From Ctenosaura bakeri (Eukaryota; Chordata; Lepidosauria; Squamata; Iguanidae), in the NCBI GenBank assembly GCA_948474755.1, contig CAOLHI010001832.1:62001-126000 (forward strand): a stretch of 64,000 nucleotides of DNA, read 5' to 3'. Numbering within the stretch: position 1 is the first letter of the stretch; each line of letters starts with the position of its first letter. The notes below the pieces were generated by a model, which worked only from the letters and a program-made list of their open reading frames with translations, did not search any database and was not told where the DNA came from. Both the position numbers and the translations under genes were made by a program. Shown here one piece after another: positions 45,501 through 55,365 of this stretch.

Positions 45501-47187
45501 CAAATTAAACTCCTCATCAGGAGTGAAAATGAGATAACTCTTCAGGTTACATTTGACTACAACTCTCAGCAGCCCTAGCCAGCATAGCCATTGATGAAGG
45601 ATGCTGGGAGTTGCAGTCTAGCAACATGTAGAGATCTGTATGGTCCGTATTCCAACCCCAAACCAGTTGTTGATCCCAATGAGAATAAAGCCACCTGATC
45701 TACTAGAATATGCTAAATCAAATGTGTTTAGTGAAGTTCCATGATTCAGTGGATTTACTCTAGTTAGGACTAATAGTGAATGAGTTCCTTGCATTAATCA
45801 ATACACTTCACAATCGCACAGCTAGCGCTAAAGGTTTTCATGTGGTTTTGGATTTTTGGATGTAGATTTCTAAAACATGGGAGTTCTTGCCACAGTTATC
45901 CTGTTCACCACTTAACTTCTGTGAGGGCAAACACAGGAGACAGAGCAGGATTATACCAGAATTTTTTCCCCCCAGAAGAACACATAATCTGCTGGTCCCA
46001 CTCCATTTTGAGGCTGGACTCTTGGAAAGTGGCATTTATGCATGAGGATTATTTTATAAAAAGAGGACCTCTGAGTGATCAGAAGTTCCAATGATATGCA
46101 GGGTACAGATCCTTGCTTTCAAACAACCACATTTAAAGTACAGAGAATTAAAATACTGGGATTAGCAGGTGTGGCCTTGCTGTGCCCACCTGGGTAAAGA
46201 AACAGCTTGAAGTAAGTTTTCAATTTGGGTTTGGAGGACAGATACTAACTAGAGTTTAGCAACTAGGATGTCTCAAAAAGAAAATTAATCCATGAGCAAG
46301 AAAAGCTGAAGGAAGGTGCAAGCCCCCACCATATTTCTTATCTTTTGATGGAGGGGTTGAGTATATATTTCTTCTGGCCCCAGGACCTTCTGAGTCACAT
46401 CTGATCAAAAGGCTTGGGAGAGAATGCACTTCTAGTTTAACACACACATCTTCAATTTCCTCTTAATGTAGTGTGTGTCTGTGTGTGTGTGTAAGACTGT
46501 TGCAGGCTTCCAGGAGTAGCAATTCTTACTTTTCTAGAAAAACAAATTGGTGTGAGGGACCCAAGGGGATGTTCCAGGAGGGGCCTAGCCATATGGTTCT
46601 CACACCACTACTAAACCAAGATTTGGAGAATCCCCTGAATTGGCTCATTATCTTGGCTTCAACCCAGTTCTACCATTATGTGTGGGTAACACCACCCCCA
46701 CCCCCACCAAAGACACCACTTCATGCCAATATGCCCATTTTTCTAGGAAATTATTCATTTTCCTGGGCAATACTTTAATATTGGTTTCAAAAGCTCTGAT
46801 ACAGGGCTTCACACAATAGGGAGAAAATAAGACATTTATTTATTTGATTTATTTTTCATCTTTCTCCCAGAACTAGGATTCAAGGCAGCTCACAGCATAT
46901 TAAAATGAAGCTCAAATAAAGATACAATATGTTACAATAATAATAAAGCACTTACTAAACAAATATAAACACAAACACAATTAAAATATTTTTCAAGTAC
47001 ATCAACTAATTAGATTAATCATGAATTAAAAAGTCCTTCAGGGCCAGTAAGTTGCTGAAAAACAATGGTGTTTTTCAAATCACATTAAAGTAACCAAAAC
47101 AGACAGATTTAGCTCATAAGCTTGCTCTGGAGGTCTGGAAGTCTACGTATGATCACCCCAGAGATGATCTTGCATCATATACTACAA
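42575..47187. other. Long stretch with no gene; worn repeats only
   Basis: 42600-43980 is AT-rich without a recognised repeat. Old CATCTGGAG-type hairpins lie at about 43990-44115 and 45545-45640. Worn GGGTCTACTC-type repeat lies at 44590-44690 and 45735-45780. A (TG)n run lies at 46471-46492. A LINE-like 3' end (TTTATTTTTCATCTTTCTCC) lies at about 46835-47000. Confidence 0.45.
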
Positions 47188-47906
47188 CTGTCCTGATTAA
47201 TCTTCTGTTATCCCAGTGTTTCAGCTGCTTTTAAAATATCTTTGTTTCTCTCTTCTCCTCCCACTTTCGCCTTCAGCTTATTTCAAAGCTTTCCAAACTT
47301 TTCATGTTGGTGACACACTTTTTAGACATGCATCATTTTGCGACACAGTAGTTCAGTAAGTGGAGACAGCCCCTCCACCCAAGCCTGGCCTGCCACCACC
47401 CAAGCAGGGGTTTTCTTCAGCCCAGGGTGGCAGCAGCAATGGCGGGAGAGGCAGCCCCTCCACCTGGACTTGGTGTGTCGCCACCCTCACCAGGGACTTC
47501 CTCAGCCCAGGGCAGCAGTAGCAGAGGCAGCTCCTTCACGCAGGTCTGATCTGTGGCAGTGGCGGCAGAAGAGACAGTCCCTCCACCTGTTACATTTGTG
47601 TGACACACATATACACTGCAGCTGACACACCAACATGTTGCAACACACAGTTTGGAAAGCCCTGGCTTATTCCAAATGCTGCAACTTGAGTTCAAAAGTG
47701 CAACAATAGCTTGTCAATTAATTCAGAAGAGGGGGAGGAGAGGAAAAGGTGGAATCTTGCTTTTCCCAGTAGAGTGAGGCAAAAGTAAATTGCTACAGCC
47801 TCTCCTAGTTTATGCACTCTTCTGAATTAATAACTATTATCATCTTGATCACATTCTGATGTTGCTTGGTTGCACATTTTTATCTATGAAGTGTTGGAGG
47901 TTATAT
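47188..47906. repeat. Unnamed repeat X, copy 1, split by a hAT MITE
   Basis: It starts CTGTCCTGATTAATC, passes a TCTCCTCCCACTTTC block, is interrupted at 47284-47664, and ends ATCTATGAAGTGTTGGAGG. It shares its order of blocks with 54696-54966 and 57504-57863. It is about 340 bp without the insertion. Confidence 0.7.
47284..47664. mobile_element. 381-bp hAT-type MITE, copy 1, with internal modules
   Basis: It begins CAAAGCTTTCCAAAC and ends GTTTGGAAAGCCCTG. The flanks GCTTATTT and GCTTATTC match at seven of eight bases, an 8-bp duplication as expected of hAT elements. The centre has about three modules of some 75-90 bp, each with GGCAG-CCCTCCACC then CAGCCCAGGG and a GGCAGCAG run. Confidence 0.9.
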
Positions 47907-49059
47907 CACACTTTTTAGCCAAGAGAGATGTGCAGTGCAAAGCAGAAGGGAGGAAGGAGGAAGGAAAGTTGTTCCAATATTGAGTATGAATTTTAGCCAG
48001 GCTAAAAATTCTTTCCAGCATGAAATATGTTGATAAGTAAGGTCTACAAAGGTAACCTACACTTTATGTTTGAAAGCATGATTGCATTTAGTGGATCTGT
48101 TATTTTTAAATAGCAGTTGTTAATTTGGGATTGAAATTGCACCTCTGTGGCTGCAACTGAGCCAACAACAAGGGCTGTGGACTATAGTCAAAAATTACAA
48201 CTGAACCAAAGATTACAACAGAAACAAATTGAATTTGTTATGGATATACAATGTTCAAAACAGGAGCAGCAGAGAAGTAATACTGTAAGCTCAAACGACT
48301 GTACAAAACCATAAAAGAAAATCCATCCAAGCAATTCAAAGGGATAATGAACAACATAAAAAAGCTGTGCCACACTGAGGAAATAATACTGTGACCATGT
48401 GAATACTATGTGAACACAAATATTATAATGGCATAAGAATGCAAAAATGAAGCTCCCTATTAGGGGGAAAAACACTCAAAATAGAACAATGACCTGTGTT
48501 ATCAGATCCTAAAAGGCACCTCCCTACTAAAACCTTCTCCAGTTGGTTTTATATAAAGGGTGCGATGGGGATGTATTTTAGTATGGGAGCTCAGGATCAA
48601 GTAGCATTTGTGGCATCCCCCTTTAATTTGACAGGAGCTGAAGAACAGATTGTGCTGGACTGCTGAAGAACCAGAAGGAAGGAGAGGCATCCAAGAGAAG
48701 GGGAGGAGACAGGGGTGGCTGTGGACATGCAACAAAGGGACCAGGAGCATGCAGGATGGATATATTAGTGGAGGTATGGAGGATCAAAGAGTGGGAAAGG
48801 ATAGCTAGCAGCAGGTAGTCCCCATTGGCTCATGGCCTGCAGACACAGTCCAACCCTATCCAACATCTGGGTGGAGTCAGCTTTGGTTCTCCAGGTGCTT
48901 TGTACTACCACTGTACAGTAACCCAAACCAGCATAGCCACTAGTAAAGGATTATGAGAACTTGTCTAAAACACATGGTCTGGGTTCTCTACTCCTGTTTC
49001 AAGGCACTCTTACATTTTCAGTATAGCATTTGAACACTGAAGTCATAGCTACCAAACCC
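47907..49059. other. No gene seen
   Basis: 48180-48480 is A-rich with no recognisable coding pattern. Nothing else was recognised. Confidence 0.45.
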
Positions 49060-49626
49060 GGGCCCTTTTCGCACGGGCCTTTTCTCGCGCGACAGCCCCG
49101 TGAGCCTCGCGGGAGTGGGAGCGTCGCTCCGCGCGACGCACTCCCACTTCCGCCGGGCTCACGGGGCTGAAGCGGCGCGAGCGCAGGTTTTTTGATTTTC
49201 GAAGCGAAAATCACCCGCGCTCGCGCAACGCTCCCGGCGCCCGCGCGCACTTACCTCTTGTGCGGCGCGTCGGGGAGCCGGCCGGGTCGCGCTTCCTTCC
49301 CTCCGCCCCTGCGGAAGGAAGGGACGGGGCGGGGCACTAGTGCGACGGACTCGACACGTCCTGCTTCGTGTGCGTTCGTGTGGGGGGCGGACGCAACAAG
49401 CGCCTTTCTCGCGCGTGGGGGGGATAGACGGGACAGGCTTCTTTCTTGCGCGCACGGGGGGGTGGACTGACGCGCGAGCCGCCGCCGCCTCTGGGAGGCT
49501 GCCGCTTCCCCGCTCGTTCCTTCGCCTGTGGAAGGAAGGAGGGGGAAGCGGCAGCCTCCCGGAGAAGGCTTCTTGCACGAGCCGCCCTCCTCCGTCGCGC
49601 GAGTGCCGGCGCTGCGAAAAGGGCCC
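49060..49626 (-). mobile_element. 567-bp CpG-dense foldback-rich DNA transposon
   Basis: The terminal inverted repeat is GGGCCCTTTTCGCA and TGCGAAAAGGGCCC (14 bp, perfect). Inside are three strong hairpins: 49094-49106 with 49156-49168; 49175-49226 (outer GCGCGAGCGC, inner TGATTTTCG); and 49494-49510 with 49543-49559 (17-bp perfect stem). On the minus strand AGGTAAGT lies at 49256-49249. Very high CpG density in AT-rich surroundings suggests a recent insertion or protection from CpG decay. Open frames on both strands result from the high GC content. Confidence 0.8.
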
Positions 49627-50776
49627 CAGTGTTGTAAATCAAGAGGTGTGAGGTTTTCACCATCTCCTACAGATTGGGAACAGCAAGGTGGAAAAAGGAA
49701 GCAGAATAGGAAAATTAAACAACAGCTTAACAGGATCAAGTCTAACTAGATTTCTTTCTTTTACATTTTTAGCAATCTGAGAACCATTTTGTGCTGTTAA
49801 TTCTGTTTATAATTTAGAACCTTTTGATTTCATGGAAGGAACAATACTAAAAGGTGATCAACAAATGTTGTTGGAAAAGATCATTTCTGAGCTACAATTT
49901 CCACAGTTCCCCAGGCAACAGAGAATGGATAATACAAATAAACATTTCCAATTTTAAACTTTTTAAACCCTGCATTCTTTCATTTTACTGTTCCTGTCCT
50001 GCCGGAGATGGAGGGACTGCCTAATAGTATGGCCGACCATAGCATCAATAAAGTGAAACAGTTGCGTTCTTTAGCAACTTATTTTCAGGAGAAGGAAGGC
50101 CTCTAATATTGTAGCCAATCCTACTGTAGCTGTGTATACCTCTGTACCACAGGCAAGGTAAACTGCAGTTGTATCCAGAATCTGTTGCCGAGTGTATGTG
50201 AAAAACAAAACAAGGGTAAGCAGGTGAGCCTGTCTCACTAGCTACCTTCAGTAAATTAAAAACACATAGGTCTAATATTTCTGACCACCAAAATTAGATT
50301 GGAAGCCTGAGCAGAGGGAATTGTTTTGTTGTTCTTTTACTTGTAAAGCTCCACGTACAGTGGTGCTATATAAACAAATGATAATAACATGGAAATCACA
50401 AGAAAAGTAGAGGCTGGTGAAAGAAAAAAAAAACCTGAATGCATAGTGGAAAAGACTTTCAAGCGGTCTTCATGAGGATTATTTATGATAGGCTTACATG
50501 GGCTGTTTCAATTCATATGTGCATATTGTTAGGGGTGTTTTTGGGTGAGGGGAAGGTTTGCCGAAACCATGTGGAACTTTTTTTTTTTTTTTGGTGGTGT
50601 AGGCACCTATTTCTGTTCTTTCGAAGTTATTTCTGCTTCTGTTTCAAATTTTCTGCTAAAAATGTAATGCTTGAGGGATACATCTAGGTCATCAACTGAA
50701 GTATTACGCCTATACTATTAACATCTCAACTGCTGTTACACTTTAGTGGGTTTCTGATAGCTGTTTTCCATACACT
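49627..50776. other. No gene; LINE-like tail
   Basis: TTGTAAAGCTCCACGTAC to GCTATATAAACAAATG at about 50335-50395 resembles a LINE 3' end. A T run lies at 50579-50592. Confidence 0.45.
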
Positions 50777-50781
50777 CAGAG

Positions 50782-50981
50782 GGCCTTTCTGCACTACACT
50801 GTTATGGTGCTACCATTCCACTTTCATCATCCTGTGGAATTCTGGGGTTTGTAGTTTACTGAGGCCAAAGAGCTCTCTGGCTGAGAATTCTAAAGGCCCC
50901 TCCCTAAACTACAAACCCCGGGATTCCATAGGAGGCTGAAAGTGGAATAAGGATACTATAACAGTACTGTGCAGAAAGACC
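50782..50981. mobile_element. 200-bp foldback MITE, asymmetric type, with perfect 5-bp duplication
   Basis: The ends are GGCCTTTCTGCAC and GTGCAGAAAGACC. CAGAG flanks both sides (50777-50781 and 50982-50986). Its length equals that of the copy at 18967-19166. Confidence 0.9.
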
Positions 50982-50986
50982 CAGAG

Positions 50987-51833
50987 AAAGAGTTTGGAAT
51001 TAACTTGTTACAAATGAATACGTACTCATAATTAATTCCTTTTTTCAGTAATGAAGCTATGAACCAGACTGCATTATTATCACAACTATTTTCAGTTTTT
51101 TTGTGCATTTCATACAGAAAAAACCCCTAGATTTCCCCCCTCAATGTCAGTCTTGGACTGCAATCTTATACTGCTTACCTTGGAGAAAGCATCACTGAAC
51201 TCAATGGGATTTACTTCTGAACAGGGAGGTGCAGGTCTCCATTGTTAGGCATATATCTGGCCCTTTTCAGAAACCCTCTCTATACAACTCAGAAGGTGAG
51301 GTCATTTTAATAACACGTTTATTGATCTAGGGAACAACATCGTAGGGCTTCCATTAAACTTTGGGGGGGGGGTGACCTTTTAATTGTGTATGCAGTGATT
51401 TATCAAAGCGGTATTTTCTCATTTTGAAAAATAATTAACTACATTTATGCTTTCAGTCAGCAAGTTAGAGAAATGAAGAGACACACACAAAAAAAAAAAG
51501 GAAAAAGAACTAGAGTTCATTATGTAGCATCTACAATACTGCTCAGTGGAAAGACTGCCTTCCATAGTTCTGAGCACAAGAAGTTTTAAGGCCTCATTAG
51601 ATTTGTTCTGCTCAACAGCAAAATCAATAGGTAGGGTTTTGACAGTTGCAGTTCTCTATAGTAGCAGAACCTGGGTTCTGATAGTTTAGCAGCTTGCTCA
51701 ATAAACAGGAAGTTGGTCCAATTAACACTGGACCATAAGTCAGCACTCATGCGAATAATGAAAGTGGAAAAAAATTGTTCCATGAAAGAAAAGCAGCATT
51801 TACATTCACAGAAGGAATATAAACTACTTAAAG
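50987..51833. other. No gene; a worn repeat
   Basis: GACTGCAATCTTATACTGC to CTCAATGGGATTTACTTCTG at 51158-51225 is a worn amniote repeat. Nothing else was recognised. Confidence 0.45.
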
Positions 51834-52269
51834 TAGAGCTTTCCAAACTTTTCACGTTGGTGACACACTTCTTCGACATGCATCATTTTGCATGACACAG
51901 TAATTCAGTTTTACTAGCAAACCAGAGGTACTCAGAGGCATATCTAGGGTGCGGAACGGCAGCCCCCCCCCTGATCCTGGCCTGCTACCATTGCCCTAGC
52001 CAGGAAAGGCCCCAACGAAAGCGACAGCAGGGGGAAAGGCAGCCCTCTCCCACCCAGACCTTGCCCGCTGTTGTCGCTCTTGCTAGAGAAAGCCCCAGCA
52101 AGAGCGATGGCAGGGGGAAAGGCAGCCCCCTCCCACTTGTCACTTTTGCCAGGGAAAGGTCCCAGCGAGAGCAATGGCAGCGGGCCAGGCTCAGGTGTGG
52201 AGGAGTCTTTCTCTGCCAGGGAGGTGACACATGACACACTATAGGCAACACACCTTTTGGAAAGCCCTG
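51834..52269. mobile_element. 436-bp hAT-type MITE, copy 2, with a different internal array
   Basis: It begins TAGAGCTTTCCAAAC and ends TTTTGGAAAGCCCTG. The flanks ACTTAAAG and AATTAAAG match at seven of eight bases. The centre has about three units of GGGGAAAGGCAGCCC followed by a GAGCGATGGCAG-type segment, a variant distinct from copies 1 and 3. Confidence 0.9.
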
Positions 52270-53147
52270 AATTAAAGAAACATAGGCTTTGTTATTAAGC
52301 CAAACTAGAGAGAAAAAATGTTTGAAAAGTCTCAAGTCCACAGGTGCATAAGTGAATCCATGAGGAGAATTAAACCTGCCATAAATATATTGCCTCTCTC
52401 TTGTTCCATGGAGAGGGTGGAGACAGAAAGAGGGAGGAAGGAAGTGGGGGAGAGAGTGAAGAGCAGGGGGAACAGAGACCTGCAAGATGGTGGGGGTTTG
52501 AGATTTCCTGAAGCACTGAGGAAAATCCTATGCAATAGTAAAAAGAAAAAAAGAAAAGAAAAAAGAAAAATAACAGAAAGTAGAAGGAAGATAGAAAGGA
52601 AAAGTCCATTGCTTATATGGAAACTAACTGTATTTTTTTCATTTTCCAATGGGTGGAACCAGAGGTGATAAAGGTGATGGTTAGGCAGAGACTTATACTG
52701 GAAAATGAATGCATCGTCTCATTATTCCTTGAAGTAAAATGGAATTAACCCCTGAAATTATTGCCAATAGCCACAGCTGTTAATTTAGCACCAAGAAATA
52801 ATTTGACTGAAGAAGTGTCAGACAAGCTGTAATGGGATAAAATGGATGTCACCAATGGAAAGGTCCTGCTCTGTCAGGTGCCATGCAGTGGAAGTTCTAG
52901 CTAGCTGGGTTACTGATAAATATGAGGGAAACATTGTAGCTAATAAGAGAAGAAGAAGAACATTGTCAAATCAGTGGAGCAGATGGTAAAGCCATAATGT
53001 ATTTACTTTTTTTTTAAAGCTGCCATCATGAAACATGCTGATGGAAGATGACAGCTAATTGCACAGATGTTGGTTCTGATTTCCCCTAGGAAATTCTGGA
53101 GCTTGTAGTTCAAAAGGTAACTTGTACAGGTCTTTGGAGAGGACGGT
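52270..53147. other. No gene; A-rich simple sequence
   Basis: An AAGAAAAG-type simple repeat lies at 52538-52575. ATTCTGGAGCTTGTAGTTC at 53092-53110 is the end of an old hairpin repeat. Confidence 0.45.
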
Positions 53148-54560
53148 GGTTGTTGTTGTTGTTGTTGTTAACTGCCATCTAGTTGACTTTGACTTACGGC
53201 AAAGATTATATTTCATGATCCACACAATGAAAAGCTTTGCCTCTATAAAGCACAGGCTGATTTTCTTCTGAAATTCTTTGGTGTGCTCCATTATCCAATA
53301 TATATTTGCTATATGGTCCTTAGTTCCTCTTCCTTTCTTGAACCCATCTTGAACATCTGGCATTTCTTGCTCCATATATGGTTAAAGTTTTTGTTTTAAC
53401 ATTTGAGCATCACTTTGCTTGCATGGGAAATTAATGCAATTGCCCTATGGTTACTACAATCCCTAGTGCTCCCTTTCTGGGAGATTGGATTATATATTGA
53501 ATGCTTCAGATTTGTAGGCCACTGTTTTGTCTTCCATATTTGTTGACCAATTCTAGTTAGAACTAGAATAGAATCTATCTCTGCAGCTTGAAGCCACTCT
53601 ATTGCCTTCTGTTTCTGGTGATGTCTTTCTCCCAAGGGCTCACAGTGCAGCTTCCACTTCACTTTCTAAAATTGGAGGCAGAATTTTCCAAACTTTTCCT
53701 GTTGGTTACACACTTTTTAGACATGCATTATTTCGCAACACAGTAGTTCAGTAAGTAATTCAGTAAGTGGAGGCAGCCCTTGCACCTGATCCTGGCCCAC
53801 TGCCGCTCTCACTGGGCTCTTCCTTGGCCCAGGGCAGCGGCGGCAGGAGAAGCAATCCCTCCGCTCGTACCTGCCCCCCCACTGCTACCCTCACTGAGGT
53901 CTTCCCTGGCCCTGGGCAGTGGTGGCAGAAGAGGCAGCCCTTACACTTGGGCCTGGCGTGCAACACAGCTATGCACTGCAGCTGACACACTAACGTGTGG
54001 TGATACACCATTTGGAAAGCTCTGATTGTAGGCTTATCTTCAAATGGTTCTTCCTTGAATGGATTTGTCATCCTTTCATCACTTTATATAGATCTTCAGA
54101 ACCTATTTCTGTCCTTTTTACTTTTACTTCTCATCTGTTCTTAACTGCCTGAAGAGTTTTATCCACTGAGGCTTTGCTTTTTTTTTTTTTTTTTTTACAG
54201 ATACGATCTTTTTGCATACCTCCCTATGTCCCTGAATTCAGTCCAAAGTTCTTCCGGCTCCTAGTCAATTACGCTTTATAGTGCAAATCTATTTTTTACA
54301 TTATCTTTAAATTCTACAGTGTTGTATTTTGGTGACATAGTTTGTTTAGTGCTCTTCTTTAGTTTTATCCTGACTTTTGCTATTCATAGGTCATGGTCCA
54401 TGCCACAGTCTGTTCCTGGTCTTATTTTGCAGATAGAAGTTGTCCATTTTCTACTTCCAGTTAAGGAGTCTATTTAGTTTCTATATTTGCCATCAGGTGA
54501 TGTCCATGTATGCACTCATGAACAGCATCCTCTCAAGTGAAGAGTCTGTTGTAAGTTTAA
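53148..54560 (-). mobile_element. Bov-B/RTE LINE fragment, minus strand
   Basis: A (TTG)n start with AACTGCCATCTAGTTGAC is the reversed Bov-B 3' end. Two minus-strand frames encode reverse transcriptase pieces. One (53662-53396) reads CSNHRAIALISHASKVML. The next (53375-53055) reads GFKKGRGTKDHIANIYWI then EFQKKISLCFI. Upstream, 54025-54560 holds further worn coding sequence. It is interrupted by a hAT MITE at 53679-54024. The palm with the catalytic aspartates is missing, so it is dead. Confidence 0.85.
53679..54024. mobile_element. 346-bp hAT-type MITE, copy 3, inserted in Bov-B
   Basis: It begins CAGAATTTTCCAAAC and ends TTTGGAAAGCTCTG. The flanks ATTGGAGG and ATTGTAGG match at seven of eight bases. 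The internal modules resemble copy 1. Confidence 0.9.
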
Positions 54561-54599
54561 CACAGAGAAATGATGGCTACTGCTAGAGAATACATAGCA

Positions 54600-54690
54600 G
54601 AGGTGGAGATCATGCAGCCCTCCAGATATTGCTAGACTGCAGCTCACAGCATTCCTCACCATCAACTATGCTGACTGAAGTTCATTCCTT
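54600..54690. repeat. Old amniote hairpin repeat
   Basis: CCCTCCAGATATTGCTAGAC then CAGCATTCCTCACCATC is the left half of the CATCTGGAG-type hairpin. Confidence 0.5.
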
Positions 54691-54695
54691 CCTAC

Positions 54696-54966
54696 TTCCC
54701 CGATTTGGCGGGGACAGTCCTGATTAATCCTCTATTGTCCCATTTTTTCAGCTGTTAATTTTTCAGCCCAGTTTCTCTCTGCCCTTCCCGCTTTCTCCCT
54801 TTGCTCTCAGCTTACATAAATTGCTGCAAACTGTATGCAAGAGGAATTTGTACTCAGTTAATTCAGTGTTCTTCCCCATTAATAACTTTTGCCATCTTGA
54901 CCATACTTTGGTTTTGCTTGGCTATATGTGTCCCATTTTTCATCTGTGAAATATTGGAGGGTATGG
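54696..54966. repeat. Unnamed repeat X, copy 2
   Basis: CCGATTTGGCGGGGACAGTC, TTTTTCAGCTG, TTGCCATCTTGACCATAC and CATCTGTGAAATATTGGAGG appear in the same order as in the copy at 57504. Confidence 0.75.
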
Positions 54967-54980
54967 GGGTATTGGGGACC

Positions 54981-55188
54981 TGAAGGCACTGTCTGATCTT
55001 GGAAGCTAAACAGGATCAGCCCTGGTTAGTACTTGGATGGGAGACTGCCAACAAATACCCGGAGATGTAGGCTATATTTCAGAGGAAGGAACTGGCAAAA
55101 ACACCTCTGAGAATTCCATGCCTAAGAACACTCTTGTGAAATTTGTGGGATCACCATAAATCAACAGATGACTTGAAGGCTCATGCAC
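54981..55188 (+). repeat. 5S rRNA-derived SINE, plus strand
   Basis: TCTTGGAAGCTAAACAGG, then GGTTAGTACTTGGATGGGAG, is the 3' part of 5S rRNA with its internal promoter. The body follows, with tail CAACAGATGACTTGAAGGC. This is the clearest of the three copies. Confidence 0.9.
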
Positions 55189-55320
55189 ATGTGGAGGTGT
55201 TAATTCCCACCCCTAATGAATAGAAACCAATGATTCTACAACTCTGCCAGGGCTTGTATGTATTTAGCAGAACTTTTGACAGACAGGGCTGGTAGCCTTC
55301 AAACAGCCAGGAAACAAGTA

Positions 55321-55365
55321 GATGATGATGATGATGGTAGTAGTAGTAATAGTAGTAGTTGTTGT
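55321..55365. repeat. (GAT)n/(AGT)n microsatellite
   Basis: GATGATGATGATGATGG passes into GTAGTAGTAGTAATAG. Confidence 0.85.

Noticed and set aside
49159..49739. Several overlapping open frames on both strands in the CpG-dense block
   Set aside because: They exist in all frames because the GC content suppresses stop codons. They are Arg/Pro/Ala-rich without domains and lie in a transposon.
54981..55060. A 5S rRNA gene
   Set aside because: Only the 3' part of 5S with its internal promoter is present, followed by a SINE body and tail; no complete 5S gene or terminator.
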